Source: Microbispora hainanensis (lineage in GTDB: Bacteria; Actinomycetota; Actinomycetes; Streptosporangiales; Streptosporangiaceae). From it: a stretch of DNA of 64,000 nt. Both the position numbers and the translations under genes were made by a program. Shown here piece after piece: positions 51,791 to 62,113 of this stretch; positions within the stretch are counted from its first letter, which is position 1; each line of letters opens with the position of its first letter. The DNA lies in the NCBI RefSeq assembly GCF_006874475.1, contig NZ_VIRM01000023.1, forward strand, positions 1-64,000, read 5' to 3'. A model generated the notes under the pieces. It saw only the letters and a program-made list of their open reading frames with translations. It made no database searches and had not been told where the DNA came from.

Positions 51791-52909
51791 TCACAGGATC
51801 GTCTGCCACCAGCCGTCCACCGGCGGCGGGTCGTCCACCGTGACCCGCTCGCCCGGTCGCGGCACCACGAGGCGCACGTCGCGTGCCTTGGCCTCCCGCC
51901 ACAGCTGGTCGATCGGGTCGTTCCAGGCGTGCGGGGCGAGCGAGAACGTGCCCCAGTGCACCGGCAGCAGCACCCCGGCGCGTACGTCGAGGTGGGCGAG
52001 GATCGCCTCCTCCGGCGTCATGTGGATGTCCGGCCAGCCCTTGCTGTAGGCGCCGATCTGGATCACCGACAGGTCGAACGGCCCGTACGTCTCGCCGATC
52101 GCGGCATATCCGTCGAAGTATCCGGAGTCGCCGGTGTAGAAGACCCGCCGCCGCTCGCCCGCGATGACCCACGAGGCCCAGAGGGTCTGGTCCCGGCGGA
52201 GCCCGCGGCCGGAGAAGTGACGGCCGGGGGTCGCCACGAACCGGAGGCCGGACACCGTGGTCTCCTCGTTCCAGTCGAGCTCGACGATCCGGGACGCGGG
52301 CACCCGCCACCGTTCGAGATGGGCGCCGACCCCGAGCGGCACCAGGAACGTCGCGGACTGCGTGCGGGCCAGCAGACGCACCGTGTCCATGTCGAGGTGG
52401 TCGTAGTGATCGTGCGAGATGACGATCGCGTCGAGCTCGGGCAACTGATACAGCGGCACCGGCGGGGGGTGCAGACGACGCGGCCCGGTGAACGACGCCG
52501 GGGAGCAACGCTCGCTCCACACCGGATCGAGCAGCACCCGCCGCCCCTCGATCTCGATCAGGGCCGAGGAGTGGCCGTACCAGACGACGTCGAGGTCGCC
52601 GCCCCGGGACGGGCCGGGAGTCATCAGGGGAACGGGCAGCCGGGGCTTGCGCTGCGTCCGGCGGAGGAACTCGCGGACGACCTGCTGCCTGGTCCCCGGC
52701 GGGAGGACGGGGCTGGGGCTCGTGTTGCGGAACGCGCCGTCGCGGAACTGTTTCGAGCGCCGCACCCGCAGCGCCCGCTCACCCGAGGGCCGCGCCCCCA
52801 GCGCGGCCGGGACGTCCCGCACCGCCCACACCGCCGCCGCCAGCGCGGCGGCTCCCGCGACAAGCCCCAGGCGCCGGCCCAGGCCACCACTTCTCACACC
52901 ACCGGTCAT
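51791..52909 (-). CDS. Metallo-beta-lactamase-fold hydrolase (NAPE-PLD/UlaG-like), membrane-anchored
   Basis: A 372-aa MBL-fold enzyme with an N-terminal anchor helix (RLGLVAGAAALAAAVWAV). Zinc ligands are in SHDHYDHLD, TPGRHFSGRG, TGDSGYFDGY and VHWGTFSLA. RNTSPSPVLPPGTRQQVVRE and YGHSSALIEIEG match the RomA/NAPE-PLD-like group, lipid or lactone hydrolases. ATG 52909; an in-frame TTG one codon earlier has better spacing from AAGGAG, so the exact start is open. Confidence 0.85.
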   Translation of the reverse strand: MTGGVRSGGLGRRLGLVAGAAALAAAVWAVRDVPAALGARPSGERALRVRRSKQFRDGAFRNTSPSPVLPPGTRQQVVREFLRRTQRKPRLPVPLMTPGPSRGGDLDVVWYGHSSALIEIEGRRVLLDPVWSERCSPASFTGPRRLHPPPVPLYQLPELDAIVISHDHYDHLDMDTVRLLARTQSATFLVPLGVGAHLERWRVPASRIVELDWNEETTVSGLRFVATPGRHFSGRGLRRDQTLWASWVIAGERRRVFYTGDSGYFDGYAAIGETYGPFDLSVIQIGAYSKGWPDIHMTPEEAILAHLDVRAGVLLPVHWGTFSLAPHAWNDPIDQLWREAKARDVRLVVPRPGERVTVDDPPPVDGWWQTIL

Positions 52910-53071
52910 CAACGGCAATCTCCTTGCTGGGTTCTGCCGATCAGACTAGGCAATCTCCGCGCGTGTCGCGCTGACGGCGCCTTGCCTGTGGACAACCCGC
53001 CCCGCAGACTGCGTGTTGAATAAAAGCATGCAGACCGAACGGCCCGGCGCGGGCAGGCGAGGCGGAGGACG

Positions 53072-54376
53072 ATGAACACCGGCCACCACGCGGACGACAG
53101 CCCGGCCGCCCACCGCGACGTCGCCGATCAGGGTGACGGCCGCGGCGATCATGACCTGGGCGATCAGGGTGACGCCCGCCGTCAGGACGGCGATCGCGAC
53201 GTCCCCGGGGACCTCGGCGGCCTTGACGGCGACGCCGCGTCCCGCCTGCTGCGGCTGTTCGAGGGGCATCGGCTGACGCCCGTGCAGCGCAGGATCGCCC
53301 ACTGCCTCGCGCAGCACGCCGCCGAGGCGCCGTTCCTGTCGAGCATCGAGGTCGCCGAGCTGGCCGGGGTCAGCCAGCCGTCGGTGACCCGCTTCGCGAC
53401 GGCGCTGGGCTACAGCGGATATCCCGGTCTCCGGCGCAGGTTCCGCGAGCTGGGCGTACGGCCGGGCCGGGAACGGGACGGCTCCGGCCGGAACGGGGAG
53501 GACGCCGGACTGGATGCCCGCACCTCCACGGTGGCGCCCCGGCTCTCCGACGGCGGCGCGGACGGGCGGACCGGGGGCCGGGGGGAGGAGCCCACGCCGA
53601 CGCTTATCGCCACGCCGGAGGACGCGCATCGTCCGTCGTCGGACCCCGGCGCGCCCGCGCGCTCCGTGCCTCAGAAACCCGTGCCTCAGAAACCCGTGCC
53701 CCAGCAAGCCGGGTCTCAGCAAGCCGGGTCTCAGCAAGCCGGGTCTCAGCAGATCGGGCCCGGGGATGCCGATCCGGGCCCGGATCGGACAACGGGCGCG
53801 GGTGGCGGATATCGGCGGGCCGTGCTGGCGGAGATCGAGAACCTGCGCGCCCTCGCCCGGTCGCTGGACGACCCCGGGCCCGTCGCCGAGGCGGCCCGCC
53901 TGCTGGCCGCCTCGCGGCCGCTGCCGGTGCTGGGCCTGCGGGCCGCCGCGGCCCAGGCCGCCGGATTCGCCTACTTCGCGGCGAAGGTCCACCCCGACGT
54001 ACGCCCCCTGCACGAGGCGGGGTCGCTCCTCGCCGACCGGGTCGAGCAGGCGGCGGCGGCCGGGGCGACGGCGTTGCTGTGCTTCGCCCTGCCCCGCTAT
54101 CCCGCCGAACTGGTCGACGCCCTCCGGGCCGCCCGCACGGCCGGGCTCGCCGTCGTCACGGTCGCTGACCGGCGCGTGCCGTCCCTCGCCGGCCTGTCGC
54201 ACGTTCTGCTCACCGCCGCGGTGGGCACGCACCTGGTGTTCGACACGGCGTGCGCACCGATGATGCTCGGCCGGGTGCTGCTCGAGGCGATGTGCGACGA
54301 ACTGCCCGGGGCACAGGCCCGCCTGGAGGCGTTCGAGGCGTCGGCCGCCGCCCGTGGGGTGTTCCTCATTGACTGA
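53072..54376 (+). CDS. RpiR/MurR-family regulator with repeat-rich linker
   Basis: A 434-aa regulator. The N-terminal ~50 residues are Asp/Gly-rich. The RpiR HTH follows (LTPVQRRIAHCLAQHA, SIEVAELAGVSQPSVTRFAT, ALGYSGYPGLRRRFRELG). An SIS sugar-binding domain lies at the C-terminus (LAASRPLPVLGLRAAAAQAA, ALLCFALPRYPAELVDAL). Between them is an unusual ~105-residue linker with six 5-residue repeats such as VPQKP and GSQQA. Typical family members are ~280 aa. It precedes hutU on the same strand and probably regulates it. The GGAGG ribosome-binding site is only three bases from the ATG. Confidence 0.85.
   Translation: MNTGHHADDSPAAHRDVADQGDGRGDHDLGDQGDARRQDGDRDVPGDLGGLDGDAASRLLRLFEGHRLTPVQRRIAHCLAQHAAEAPFLSSIEVAELAGVSQPSVTRFATALGYSGYPGLRRRFRELGVRPGRERDGSGRNGEDAGLDARTSTVAPRLSDGGADGRTGGRGEEPTPTLIATPEDAHRPSSDPGAPARSVPQKPVPQKPVPQQAGSQQAGSQQAGSQQIGPGDADPGPDRTTGAGGGYRRAVLAEIENLRALARSLDDPGPVAEAARLLAASRPLPVLGLRAAAAQAAGFAYFAAKVHPDVRPLHEAGSLLADRVEQAAAAGATALLCFALPRYPAELVDALRAARTAGLAVVTVADRRVPSLAGLSHVLLTAAVGTHLVFDTACAPMMLGRVLLEAMCDELPGAQARLEAFEASAAARGVFLID
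53666..53755 (+). repeat. 15-bp tandem array in the RpiR linker
   Basis: Six 15-bp units begin at 53666, 53681, 53696, 53711, 53726 and 53741. The first two (GTGCCTCAGAAACCC) are identical, as are the fourth and fifth (GGGTCTCAGCAAGCC). The third is a chimera of the two types, which suggests growth by slippage. The frame is kept throughout. Confidence 0.92.
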
Positions 54377-54416
54377 ATCTATTCATTCACCCACGATGAT
54401 GGGACTCACTGAATAG
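54374..54416. promoter_or_regulatory. Candidate RpiR operator upstream of hutU
   Basis: TGAAT-CT-ATTCA (54374-54385) is a perfect inverted repeat overlapping the rpiR-like stop codon, and TGAATAG (54410-54416) is a further half-site. TGAAT/ATTCA arms resemble published RpiR-family operators (TGAA...TTCA). The site lies 37-79 bp before the hutU GTG. Confidence 0.5.
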
Positions 54417-54452
54417 AACCATGCGCCGCAGGCGCGGGTGGGAGGAGAACTC

Positions 54453-56219
54453 GTGGCTGACGACGGCGGCGGCGCCCTCAACGGCAGGGCCGCGCATGAC
54501 GAGGTTTCCGGCGACCATGTCATGGGCGTCGGGGCTTCCGGTGGCCGGGCTCCGATCCGGGCTCCGCGCGGCGGCACGCTGAACACGCGCGGCTGGCAGC
54601 AGGAGGCCGCCCTGCGCATGCTCATGAACAACCTCGACCCCGAGGTCGCGGAGCATCCGGAGCGGCTCGTCGTCTACGGCGGCAGCGGCAAGGCGGCCCG
54701 AGACTGGCCGTCGTACGACGCGATCGTGCGCGAGCTCACCACCCTGCGGGGCGACGAGACCCTGCTGGTGCAGTCGGGCAGGCCGGTCGGCGTGATGACC
54801 ACCCATGAGTGGGCTCCCCGGGTGCTCATCGCCAACTCCAACCTCGTCGGCGACTGGGCGACCTGGCCGGAGTTCCGGCGGCTGGAGCGGCTCGGGCTCA
54901 CGATGTACGGCCAGATGACGGCCGGCTCGTGGATCTACATCGGCACCCAGGGCATCCTGCAGGGGACGTACGAGACGTTCGCGGCGGTCGCGGCCAAGCG
55001 GTTCGGCGGCAGTCTCGCCGGGACGATCACGCTCACCGCCGGGCTCGGCGGCATGGGCGGTGCGCAGCCGCTCGCGGTCACGATGAACGGCGGCGTGGCG
55101 ATCTGCGTCGACTGCGACCCGCGCAGCGTCGAGCGCCGCATCGGCCACCGCTACCTCGACGTCCGCGCCGAGAGCCTGGACGAGGCGCTGCGCCTGGCGT
55201 ACGAGGCCAGGGACGCCCGCCGCCCGCTGTCCATCGGGGTCGTGGCCAACGCGGCCGAGGCCGTGCCCGCGCTGCTGGCGGGAGGCGCGGAGATCGACAT
55301 CGTGACCGACCAGACGAGCGCGCACGATCCGCTGGCCTACCTGCCGCTGGGCGTCGCGTTCGAGGACATGGCCGCGCTGGCGCGCAAGGATCCCGAGGGC
55401 TTCACCCGCCGGGCCCGCGAGTCGATGGCCCGGCACGTCGAGGCGATGGTCGGCTTCCAGGACGCGGGCGCGGAGGTGTTCGACTACGGCAACTCGATCA
55501 GGGGCGAGGCGAGCCTCGCCGGGTATGCGCGGGCGTTCGACTTCCCCGGATTCGTGCCCGCCTACATCCGGCCGCTGTTCTGCGAGGGGAAGGGCCCGTT
55601 CCGGTGGGCGGCCCTGTCCGGCGACCCGGCCGACATCGCGACGACCGACCGCGCGATCCTCGATCTGTTCCCCGACAACGAGCCGCTTGCCCGGTGGATC
55701 AGGATGGCGGGGGAGCGGGTGCGGTTCCAGGGCCTGCCCGCGCGGATCTGCTGGCTCGGGTATGGCGAGCGCGACCGGGCCGGCGAGCGGTTCAACGACC
55801 TCGTCGCCTCGGGGGAGATCTCCGCGCCCATCGTGATCGGCCGCGACCACCTCGACTGCGGGTCGGTCGCCTCGCCCTACCGCGAGACCGAGGGCATGCT
55901 GGACGGCTCCGACGCGATCGCCGACTGGCCGCTGCTCAACGCCATGGTCAACGTCGCATCCGGCGCGTCCTGGGTGTCGATCCATCACGGCGGCGGGGTC
56001 GGCATCGGCCGCTCTATCCACGCGGGACAGGTCACCGTCGCCGACGGCACGCCGCTGGCGGGGGAGAAGATCCGCCGGGTGCTGACCAACGACCCCGGGA
56101 TGGGCGTGATCCGCCACGTGGACGCCGGATACGACCGGGCCGTCGAGGTGGCCGGGGAGCGCGGCGTACGCGTCCCGATGGCCGGGGCGGAGCCGACCGG
56201 CCCCGACGCCGATGTCTGA
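54453..56219 (+). CDS. hutU: Urocanate hydratase
   Basis: A 588-aa urocanase, which adds water to urocanate to give imidazolone propionate in histidine breakdown, using tightly bound NAD+. Signature stretches are [70 protein letters not shown], the catalytic Cys377 in [12 protein letters not shown], and [23 protein letters not shown] 54453 is supported by GGAGG; the N-terminal ~45 residues before LNTRGW are longer than usual. It overlaps the next gene by 8 nt. Confidence 0.95.
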   Translation: MADDGGGALNGRAAHDEVSGDHVMGVGASGGRAPIRAPRGGTLNTRGWQQEAALRMLMNNLDPEVAEHPERLVVYGGSGKAARDWPSYDAIVRELTTLRGDETLLVQSGRPVGVMTTHEWAPRVLIANSNLVGDWATWPEFRRLERLGLTMYGQMTAGSWIYIGTQGILQGTYETFAAVAAKRFGGSLAGTITLTAGLGGMGGAQPLAVTMNGGVAICVDCDPRSVERRIGHRYLDVRAESLDEALRLAYEARDARRPLSIGVVANAAEAVPALLAGGAEIDIVTDQTSAHDPLAYLPLGVAFEDMAALARKDPEGFTRRARESMARHVEAMVGFQDAGAEVFDYGNSIRGEASLAGYARAFDFPGFVPAYIRPLFCEGKGPFRWAALSGDPADIATTDRAILDLFPDNEPLARWIRMAGERVRFQGLPARICWLGYGERDRAGERFNDLVASGEISAPIVIGRDHLDCGSVASPYRETEGMLDGSDAIADWPLLNAMVNVASGASWVSIHHGGGVGIGRSIHAGQVTVADGTPLAGEKIRRVLTNDPGMGVIRHVDAGYDRAVEVAGERGVRVPMAGAEPTGPDADV

Positions 56220-57459
56220 GGGGGCGGCGCGGGTCCTGCCGGAGGAGGTGGCGGACGGGTTCCGCCGGCTGTGGCGCGACCTGCTTCCCGTGGGCCGGTG
56301 CGACGCGACGGGCGGATATCGCCGGCACGCCTGGACGGCGGCCGACGCGGAGTGCCGGGCCTGGTTCGCCGAACAGGCCGGACGGCGCGGCCTGGCGTAC
56401 GAGACCGACCGCAACGGCAACCAATGGGCCTGGCTGGGCGATCCCGCGGCGGGCGATGCCGTGGTGACCGGCTCCCACCTTGACTCGGTGCCCGACGGCG
56501 GGGCGTACGACGGCCCGCTGGGGGTCGTGGGGGCGTTCGCCGCGCTCGACGCATTGCGGGCGCGCGGGTTCCGGCCGGAGCGGCCGCTGGCGATCGTGAA
56601 CTTCACCGAGGAGGAGGGCGCCAGATTCGGCCTGGCCTGCCTGGGATCGCGGCTGATGACCGGCGCCGTCCGTCCCGAGACGGCGGGGGCGCTGCGCGAC
56701 GCGGACGGCGTCACGCTGGCGGCGGCGATGGAGCGGGCGGGACGCGACCCGGCAGCCGCCGGGCGTGACCACGAGCGCCTGACCCGCATCGGCGCTTTCG
56801 TGGAACTGCATGTCGAGCAGGGCCGCCACCTCGCCGCCACGCCGCATCCGGTCGGCGTCGCCTCCGCGATCTGGCCGCACGGCCGTTGGCGTTTCGACTT
56901 CCGGGGGGAGGCCAACCACGCCGGGACCACCCGACTGGAGGACCGGCGTGACCCCATGCCGGCGTACGCGGCGGCGGTGCTGGCCGCCCGGGCGAACGCC
57001 GAGCGCCTGGGGGCCCTGGCCACCTTCGGCAGGATCAAAGTCGAGCCGAACGGCACCAACGCCATCGCGTCGCTGGTCAGCGCCTGGCTCGACTGCCGGG
57101 CGCCGGACGCCGCCCTGCTGGACAGGCTCGTCGAGGAGACGGTCCGAGCGGCCGATGGGGCCGAGGTGACCCGGGAGTCCTACACGCCGGTCGTGGACTT
57201 CGACGTGCCGCTGCGCGACCGCGTCGCGAGCGTCCTCGGCGGCGCGCCGGTGCTGCCCACGGGGGCGGGGCACGACGCCGGCATTCTCGCCGGCGAGGTC
57301 CCGGCGGCCATGCTGTTCGTGCGCAATCCCACGGGCGTCTCGCACTCGCCGTACGAGCACGCCGACGAGGCCGACTGCCTCGCCGGAGTCGCCGCACTCG
57401 TCGCCGTTCTGGAAGATCTGCTCACACCGGCCGCCGACGGCCCCGGCGGGGCTTCCTGA
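56212..57459 (+). CDS. M20-family amidohydrolase (allantoate amidohydrolase-like)
   Basis: A 415-aa M20 metal-dependent amidohydrolase. Ligands are visible in [39 protein letters not shown] and SHSPYEHAD. Family members hydrolyse N-carbamoyl amino acids or allantoate. In actinobacterial hut operons an allantoate amidohydrolase-like gene often follows hutU, and a role on N-formyl- or N-formimino-glutamate has been suggested; that is inference here. The start overlaps the hutU stop by 8 nt. Confidence 0.88.
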   Translation: MSEGAARVLPEEVADGFRRLWRDLLPVGRCDATGGYRRHAWTAADAECRAWFAEQAGRRGLAYETDRNGNQWAWLGDPAAGDAVVTGSHLDSVPDGGAYDGPLGVVGAFAALDALRARGFRPERPLAIVNFTEEEGARFGLACLGSRLMTGAVRPETAGALRDADGVTLAAAMERAGRDPAAAGRDHERLTRIGAFVELHVEQGRHLAATPHPVGVASAIWPHGRWRFDFRGEANHAGTTRLEDRRDPMPAYAAAVLAARANAERLGALATFGRIKVEPNGTNAIASLVSAWLDCRAPDAALLDRLVEETVRAADGAEVTRESYTPVVDFDVPLRDRVASVLGGAPVLPTGAGHDAGILAGEVPAAMLFVRNPTGVSHSPYEHADEADCLAGVAALVAVLEDLLTPAADGPGGAS

Positions 57460-57941
57460 GCGCTCGGCGGCGCCGGCGGCGGGGTTTTCGCCGGGCGCGC
57501 GGATGGGCTGCGATGGCGGGGCTCTGATGGCGGGGCTCTGATGGCGGGGCTCTGATGGCGGGGCTCTGATGGCGGGGCTCTGATGGGGGCGTTCGCTGCG
57601 TGCGCGAGCGGCCCCGCCTCGGGCGGATGACGGGAAGGTCGTGAAGACGTCCGTTACCCCGAAAGTGGCAAGTGGAATTCCCCATCAGGGGGAATCGGCT
57701 CCAGGTCTTGGCAAAGTGATGATCGCCGACCTGTTCGAAAAGGGGCGGATAGCCCCGCATTCTCGGGCTGTATGCGTTGTGTCGCTAAAAATGCTTGTTT
57801 GCCCCGTGATGGGTGACTGAGGCGTTTGCTGCCTTTAGCGTGAGAATCAGGGTCCAGATCCAGGGTTCGATGGATCGATTCGAGCTCCGTGAATTCGGAT
57901 GTCATCCGCCTTCTCGTCACGGAGCCGACGGAGGGATACCC
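57460..57941. other. Gene-free interval with array and hairpins
   Basis: In 482 bp no supported gene is seen. It holds a 14-bp array (57513-57582), an ATTCCCC/GGGGAAT inverted repeat with a 5-base loop (57677-57695), and a GGGGC-GGATA-GCCCC hairpin (57742-57756) next to a GCAT/ATGC pair (57757-57775). A/T content rises before the polyQ gene (from about 57770), where its promoter and leader should lie. Confidence 0.55.
57513..57582. repeat. 14-bp tandem array, five perfect copies
   Basis: ATGGCGGGGCTCTG is repeated five times without change (57513, 57527, 57541, 57555, 57569), flanked by degenerate copies. The unit is not a multiple of three, so it is unlikely to lie in a gene. It sits 54 bp after the M20 gene. 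Confidence 0.95.
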
Positions 57942-58352
<411 letters not shown>

Positions 58353-58375
58353 TCGGATGACCGTTCATCGCGCCT

Positions 58376-58440
58376 GATCGACCCTGTGCTCATCAGGTCC
58401 GATCGACCTCGTGCTCATCGGGCCTGATCGACACCGTGCC
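58376..58440. repeat. 25-bp tandem repeat after the polyQ gene
   Basis: Two 25-bp copies (58376-58400 and 58401-58425) begin GATCGACC and share GTGCTCATC, differing at five positions. A third partial copy starts at 58426. It is just downstream of the polyQ stop and may act in transcript ending. Confidence 0.75.
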
Positions 58441-58559
58441 CCGCGTCCACCGTCTCGCGGGGCATTCTCTTTCGCCCGCCGCCGCGGTCCCGGCGCCCGG
58501 AAGGCGAGCGCCGGGCGCGCTAGGCCGGTGGATCGGGGCTTGGCCGGCCCGGGGGTGCG

Positions 58560-60974
58560 TCAGCGGGAGCGACGGTCGCCGGAGCCGGGGTCGGTCAGAC
58601 CGGCCCGGCGCAGCGCCTCGGCCATGGCTCCGCCGAGCGGCGCGCCACCCGAGCCCCGGCCGTTGCCGCGGCCGGACCCGCCCCTGCCGTTCTGGTTCTG
58701 GCCGCCCTGGCCTTGGCGGGAAGGGTTCTGACGGGACTGGTTCTGGCGCGGCTGGCCGCGCCGGCCCTCCTGACGGTCGTCGCGGGCCTCGCCGTTCGGC
58801 CCGCCCCTGCGGCCACCGCCCGCCGTCTCGTCGTCCAGGCGCAGTGTGAGCGAGATGCGCTTGCGCTGGAGGTCCACGTCGAGCACCTTGACCCGCACGA
58901 TGTCGCCGGGCTTGACCACGTCGCGGGGGTCCTTCACGAAGGAGTTGGACATCGCGGACACGTGGACCAGGCCGTCCTGGTGCACGCCGATGTCGACGAA
59001 CGCCCCGAACGCGGCGACGTTGGTGACGACGCCCTCCAGGATCATGCCGGGCGACAGGTCGGACGGTTTCTCGACACCATCCTTGAACGTGGCGGTCTTG
59101 AACGCCGGGCGGGGGTCGCGGCCCGGCTTCTCCAGTTCCTTGAGGATGTCGGTCACGGTCGGCAGGCCGAAGGTGTCGTCGACGAACTGCGACGGCTTGA
59201 GCGAGCGGAGCGCCGAGGTGTTGCCGATCAGCGTGCGCAGGTCGCTCTTGGTGAAGTCGAGGATGCGGCGCACCACCGGGTAGGCCTCCGGGTGCACGCT
59301 GGAGGCGTCGAGGGGGTCGTCGCCGCCCGGGATGCGCAGGAAGCCAGCGCACTGCTCGAACGCCTTCGGGCCGAGCCGCGGCACCTCCTTCAGCCCGGTC
59401 CGGGAGCGGAACGGCCCGTTGACGTCGCGGTGCGCGACGATGTTCTCCGCCAGCCCGGCGCTGATCCCGGAGACGCGGGTCAGCAGCGGGGCGGACGCGG
59501 TGTTGACGTCCACGCCCACCCCGTTCACGCAGTCTTCCACCACCGCGTCGAGCGAGCGCGACAGCTTCACCTCGGACACGTCGTGCTGGTATTGGCCGAC
59601 GCCGATGGACTTGGGGTCGATCTTGACCAGCTCGGCAAGCGGGTCCTGCAGCCGACGCGCGATCGACACCGCGCCGCGCAGCGAGACGTCGAGACCGGGC
59701 AGCTCCTGCGAGGCGTACGCCGACGCGGAGTAGACAGAGGCCCCGGCCTCCGAGACCACGATCTTGGTGACGTGCGGCATGTGCTTGACCAGCTCACCGG
59801 CGAGCTTGTCGGTCTCCCGCGACGCGGTGCCGTTGCCGATGGCGATCAGTTCCACGTTGTGCTCGGTCGCCAGCCGGGCCAGCACCGCGAGCGACTGGTC
59901 CCACTGCCGCTTGGGCTCGTGCGGATAGATCGTCTCGGTGGCCACGACCTTGCCGGTGCCGTCCACGACCGCGACCTTCACGCCGGTGCGCAGCCCCGGG
60001 TCGAGGCCCATGGTCGGCCGCGCTCCCGCGGGAGCGGCGAGCAGCAGGTCGCGCAGGTTGGCCGCGAACACGCGCACGGCCTCCTCCTCGGCCGCCTGCC
60101 ACAACCGGGTCCGCAGGTCGATGCCCAGGTGCACGAGGACGCGGGTCCGCCAGGCCCAGCGAACGGTGTCGAGCAGCCACTTGTCGGCGGGGCGGCCGAG
60201 GTCGGCGATGCCGAACCGCCGGGCGATCCGCGCCTCGTAGTCGTTCGGCTCCTCGGCCTCCGGGTCGAGGGTGAGCGTCAGCACCTCCTCCTTCTCGCCC
60301 CGGAACATCGCGAGGATGCGGTGCGAGGGCAGGCGGGTGAAGGGCTCGGAGAAGTCGAAGTAGTCGGAGAACTTGGCCCCGGACTCCTGCTTGTCCTCCC
60401 GCACCTGGGCGATCAGACGCCCGCGGGACCACATGCGCTCCCGCAGGTCGCCGATGAGGTCGGCGTCCTCCGCGAAGCGCTCGACCAGGATGGCCCGGGC
60501 GCCCTCCAGCGCGGCGGCGGCGTCGGCCACGCCCTCGCGCACGTACGCCTCCGCGGTCGCCTGGGGGTCCAGCGACGGGTCGCCGAGCAGCGCGTCCGCC
60601 AGCGGCTCCAGCCCCAGCTCCCTGGCGATCTGCGCCTTGGTGCGGCGCTTGGGCTTGTAGGGCAGGTAGATGTCCTCCAGGCGGGCCTTCGAGTCGGCCT
60701 CCATGATCCGCGCTTCCAGGGCCTCGTCGAGCTTGCCCTGAGAGCGGATCGAGTCGAGGATGGCGGCCCGCCGCTCCTCCAGCTCGCGCAGGTAGCGCAG
60801 CCGCTCCTCCAGCGTGCGCAGCTGCGCGTCGTCGAGCGCTCCCGTGGCCTCCTTGCGGTAGCGGGCGATGAACGGCACCGTCGCCCCGCCGTCGAGCAGG
60901 TCGACGGCCGCGGTGACCTGACTCTCGCGCACGCCGAGCTCTTCGGCGATCCGCTGCTGAATGGACGTCGTCAC
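58560..60974 (-). CDS. tex: Tex-family RNA-binding transcription accessory protein
   Basis: An 804-aa Tex protein (Spt6-like core). Domains in order are N-terminal HTH-type helices ([20 protein letters not shown]), YqgF-like RNase H fold ([20 protein letters not shown]), helix-hairpin-helix ([20 protein letters not shown]), and an S1 domain near residues 645-715 ([20 protein letters not shown], then LVHVSAMSN). The C-terminal ~80 residues are a Gln/Asn/Arg/Gly-rich tail ([13 protein letters not shown]), an unusual disordered extension. GTG start at 60974; a weak AGGA precedes it. Likely housekeeping. Confidence 0.93.
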   Translation of the reverse strand: MTTSIQQRIAEELGVRESQVTAAVDLLDGGATVPFIARYRKEATGALDDAQLRTLEERLRYLRELEERRAAILDSIRSQGKLDEALEARIMEADSKARLEDIYLPYKPKRRTKAQIARELGLEPLADALLGDPSLDPQATAEAYVREGVADAAAALEGARAILVERFAEDADLIGDLRERMWSRGRLIAQVREDKQESGAKFSDYFDFSEPFTRLPSHRILAMFRGEKEEVLTLTLDPEAEEPNDYEARIARRFGIADLGRPADKWLLDTVRWAWRTRVLVHLGIDLRTRLWQAAEEEAVRVFAANLRDLLLAAPAGARPTMGLDPGLRTGVKVAVVDGTGKVVATETIYPHEPKRQWDQSLAVLARLATEHNVELIAIGNGTASRETDKLAGELVKHMPHVTKIVVSEAGASVYSASAYASQELPGLDVSLRGAVSIARRLQDPLAELVKIDPKSIGVGQYQHDVSEVKLSRSLDAVVEDCVNGVGVDVNTASAPLLTRVSGISAGLAENIVAHRDVNGPFRSRTGLKEVPRLGPKAFEQCAGFLRIPGGDDPLDASSVHPEAYPVVRRILDFTKSDLRTLIGNTSALRSLKPSQFVDDTFGLPTVTDILKELEKPGRDPRPAFKTATFKDGVEKPSDLSPGMILEGVVTNVAAFGAFVDIGVHQDGLVHVSAMSNSFVKDPRDVVKPGDIVRVKVLDVDLQRKRISLTLRLDDETAGGGRRGGPNGEARDDRQEGRRGQPRQNQSRQNPSRQGQGGQNQNGRGGSGRGNGRGSGGAPLGGAMAEALRRAGLTDPGSGDRRSR

Positions 60975-61607
60975 GATCCTGATCCGCCTTCTTCCGGGTC
61001 CGCCCTCTCCGGGGGGCTCTCATTCTGCCGGATCCGCCGGGCCCCCTCACTCAACCTGTGGATAACCCGAGCGCCCCAGGGCCGGCCGGGCACACGCGAC
61101 CCGAGACGGCGATGATCCGCTTCGTCGGCGTCTGCTGCTTCTCCGCGTCCGCCGCCGGCCGGGCGCCCCCGGAAAATCCATTTCCGCGTGGGAAATCCTC
61201 CGTCCGGCGGATCGGTGAGAAAGGAGCCCGGGCTTATCGTCGCACATACAGGTCCCGGTACCCCGCCCGGCGCGGGCACGCGGCGATTGCGGCCCGCGGC
61301 GCGGCGGGAATCGCGCGATTGCGGCCTGGTGGACGGCCCCACGCGTTTCCCGGCCCCACGCGTTTCCCAGCCCCATGCGTTTCCCGGCCCCATGCGTTTC
61401 CCGGCCCCATGCGTTTCCCGGCCCCATGCGTTTCCCGGCGAAATCGTCGCACGGCCGTGTGGTGTGCCATCCATATCCGGCTATATCCGGTCATATCGGG
61501 GAGCGGCACGTCGGCCACAAAGAAGCCGGCCACAACGCGCCGGAGGCCCCGCGGCTCCGGCGCGTGCTCAGCCCACGTGGAGCCGCGCGTACGGACCGGC
61601 GTGTGGC
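60975..61607. other. Repeat-containing gene-free interval
   Basis: In 633 bp I see no supported gene. It contains an ATTTCC/GGAAAT inverted repeat (61180-61196), a six-copy 17-bp array (61335-61436), and A/T-richer DNA near 61450-61510. Open frames on the minus strand through the array (repeating GAGKRMGPGNAWGRETH) arise from the 17-bp unit cycling through three phases. Confidence 0.6.
61335..61436. repeat. Six-copy 17-bp tandem array
   Basis: Units start at 61335, 61352, 61369, 61386, 61403 and 61420. Two are GGCCCCACGCGTTTCCC, then four carry CATGCG in place of CACGCG (the third also starts with A). The last three are identical. Non-coding because 17 is not a multiple of three. Confidence 0.95.
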
Positions 61608-62009
61608 TCAGGGGACGTGGAGCCGCTCGTAAAGGCCGGCGCCGGCGAGCAGCAGGAGCGCGAGGGTGAGCAGCGCCTGCGACGCCAATGGCGCACCCTT
61701 GGCGGGCGTCCCGCCGGCCGGGGCCTTCGGTGCGGCCCGGCCTGGCGGGGTCTCCGGATGGTGGGCCAGGAAGCCCGTGGGGAACGAGGTCACGATCTCG
61801 CGGCCGCATCCGGGGCAGGTCGTCCCGGACCAGGGGGGCGGGACGGCCACCTCGTCCCGGGTCCACATCACGACGTCGACGCCCTGCTCGTCGCGCGTGC
61901 GGTGGACGACGTACTCCTCCTCCCAGAAACGCAGGCAGTGCAGGCACTCGAACGGCCACGTCTCCCTGGCGCTGATCGCCTCGCGCACCGGTACCACCCC
62001 CGAATTCAC
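61608..62009 (-). CDS. Zinc-ribbon protein with C-terminal membrane helix, unknown
   Basis: A 133-aa protein. Two CxxC pairs (CLHC in WPFECLHCLRFWEEEY and CPGC in GTTCPGCGREIV) form a probable zinc ribbon. A Pro/Ala linker follows, and a single C-terminal transmembrane helix (SQALLTLALLLLAGAGL) ends the protein. No known function; similar tail-anchored zinc-ribbon proteins occur in actinomycetes. GTG start at 62009; a second GTG four codons later is possible. Confidence 0.7.
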   Translation of the reverse strand: MNSGVVPVREAISARETWPFECLHCLRFWEEEYVVHRTRDEQGVDVVMWTRDEVAVPPPWSGTTCPGCGREIVTSFPTGFLAHHPETPPGRAAPKAPAGGTPAKGAPLASQALLTLALLLLAGAGLYERLHVP

Positions 62010-62113
62010 GACCCCCGCCTATGAGTCTCAACACGGGGTGAAACCACTGCAAGTGGTGCGAAGGACACGATCGGTAATGATTGCCCAGCCCGCCGGCGGC
62101 GTCTCCCGCTCCG

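Noticed and set aside
57422-57760. 112-codon minus-strand frame with repeated SEPRHQSPAI
   Set aside because: Produced by the 14-bp array, which keeps a frame only by chance over 42 bp; no ribosome-binding site or homology.
57725-57850. Cyclic-dinucleotide riboswitch before the polyQ gene
   Set aside because: Hairpins are present, but the conserved cores of the c-di-GMP or c-di-AMP classes are not recognisable.
61335-61436. CRISPR or coding repeat
   Set aside because: No spacers; the 17-bp unit shifts frame at each copy.
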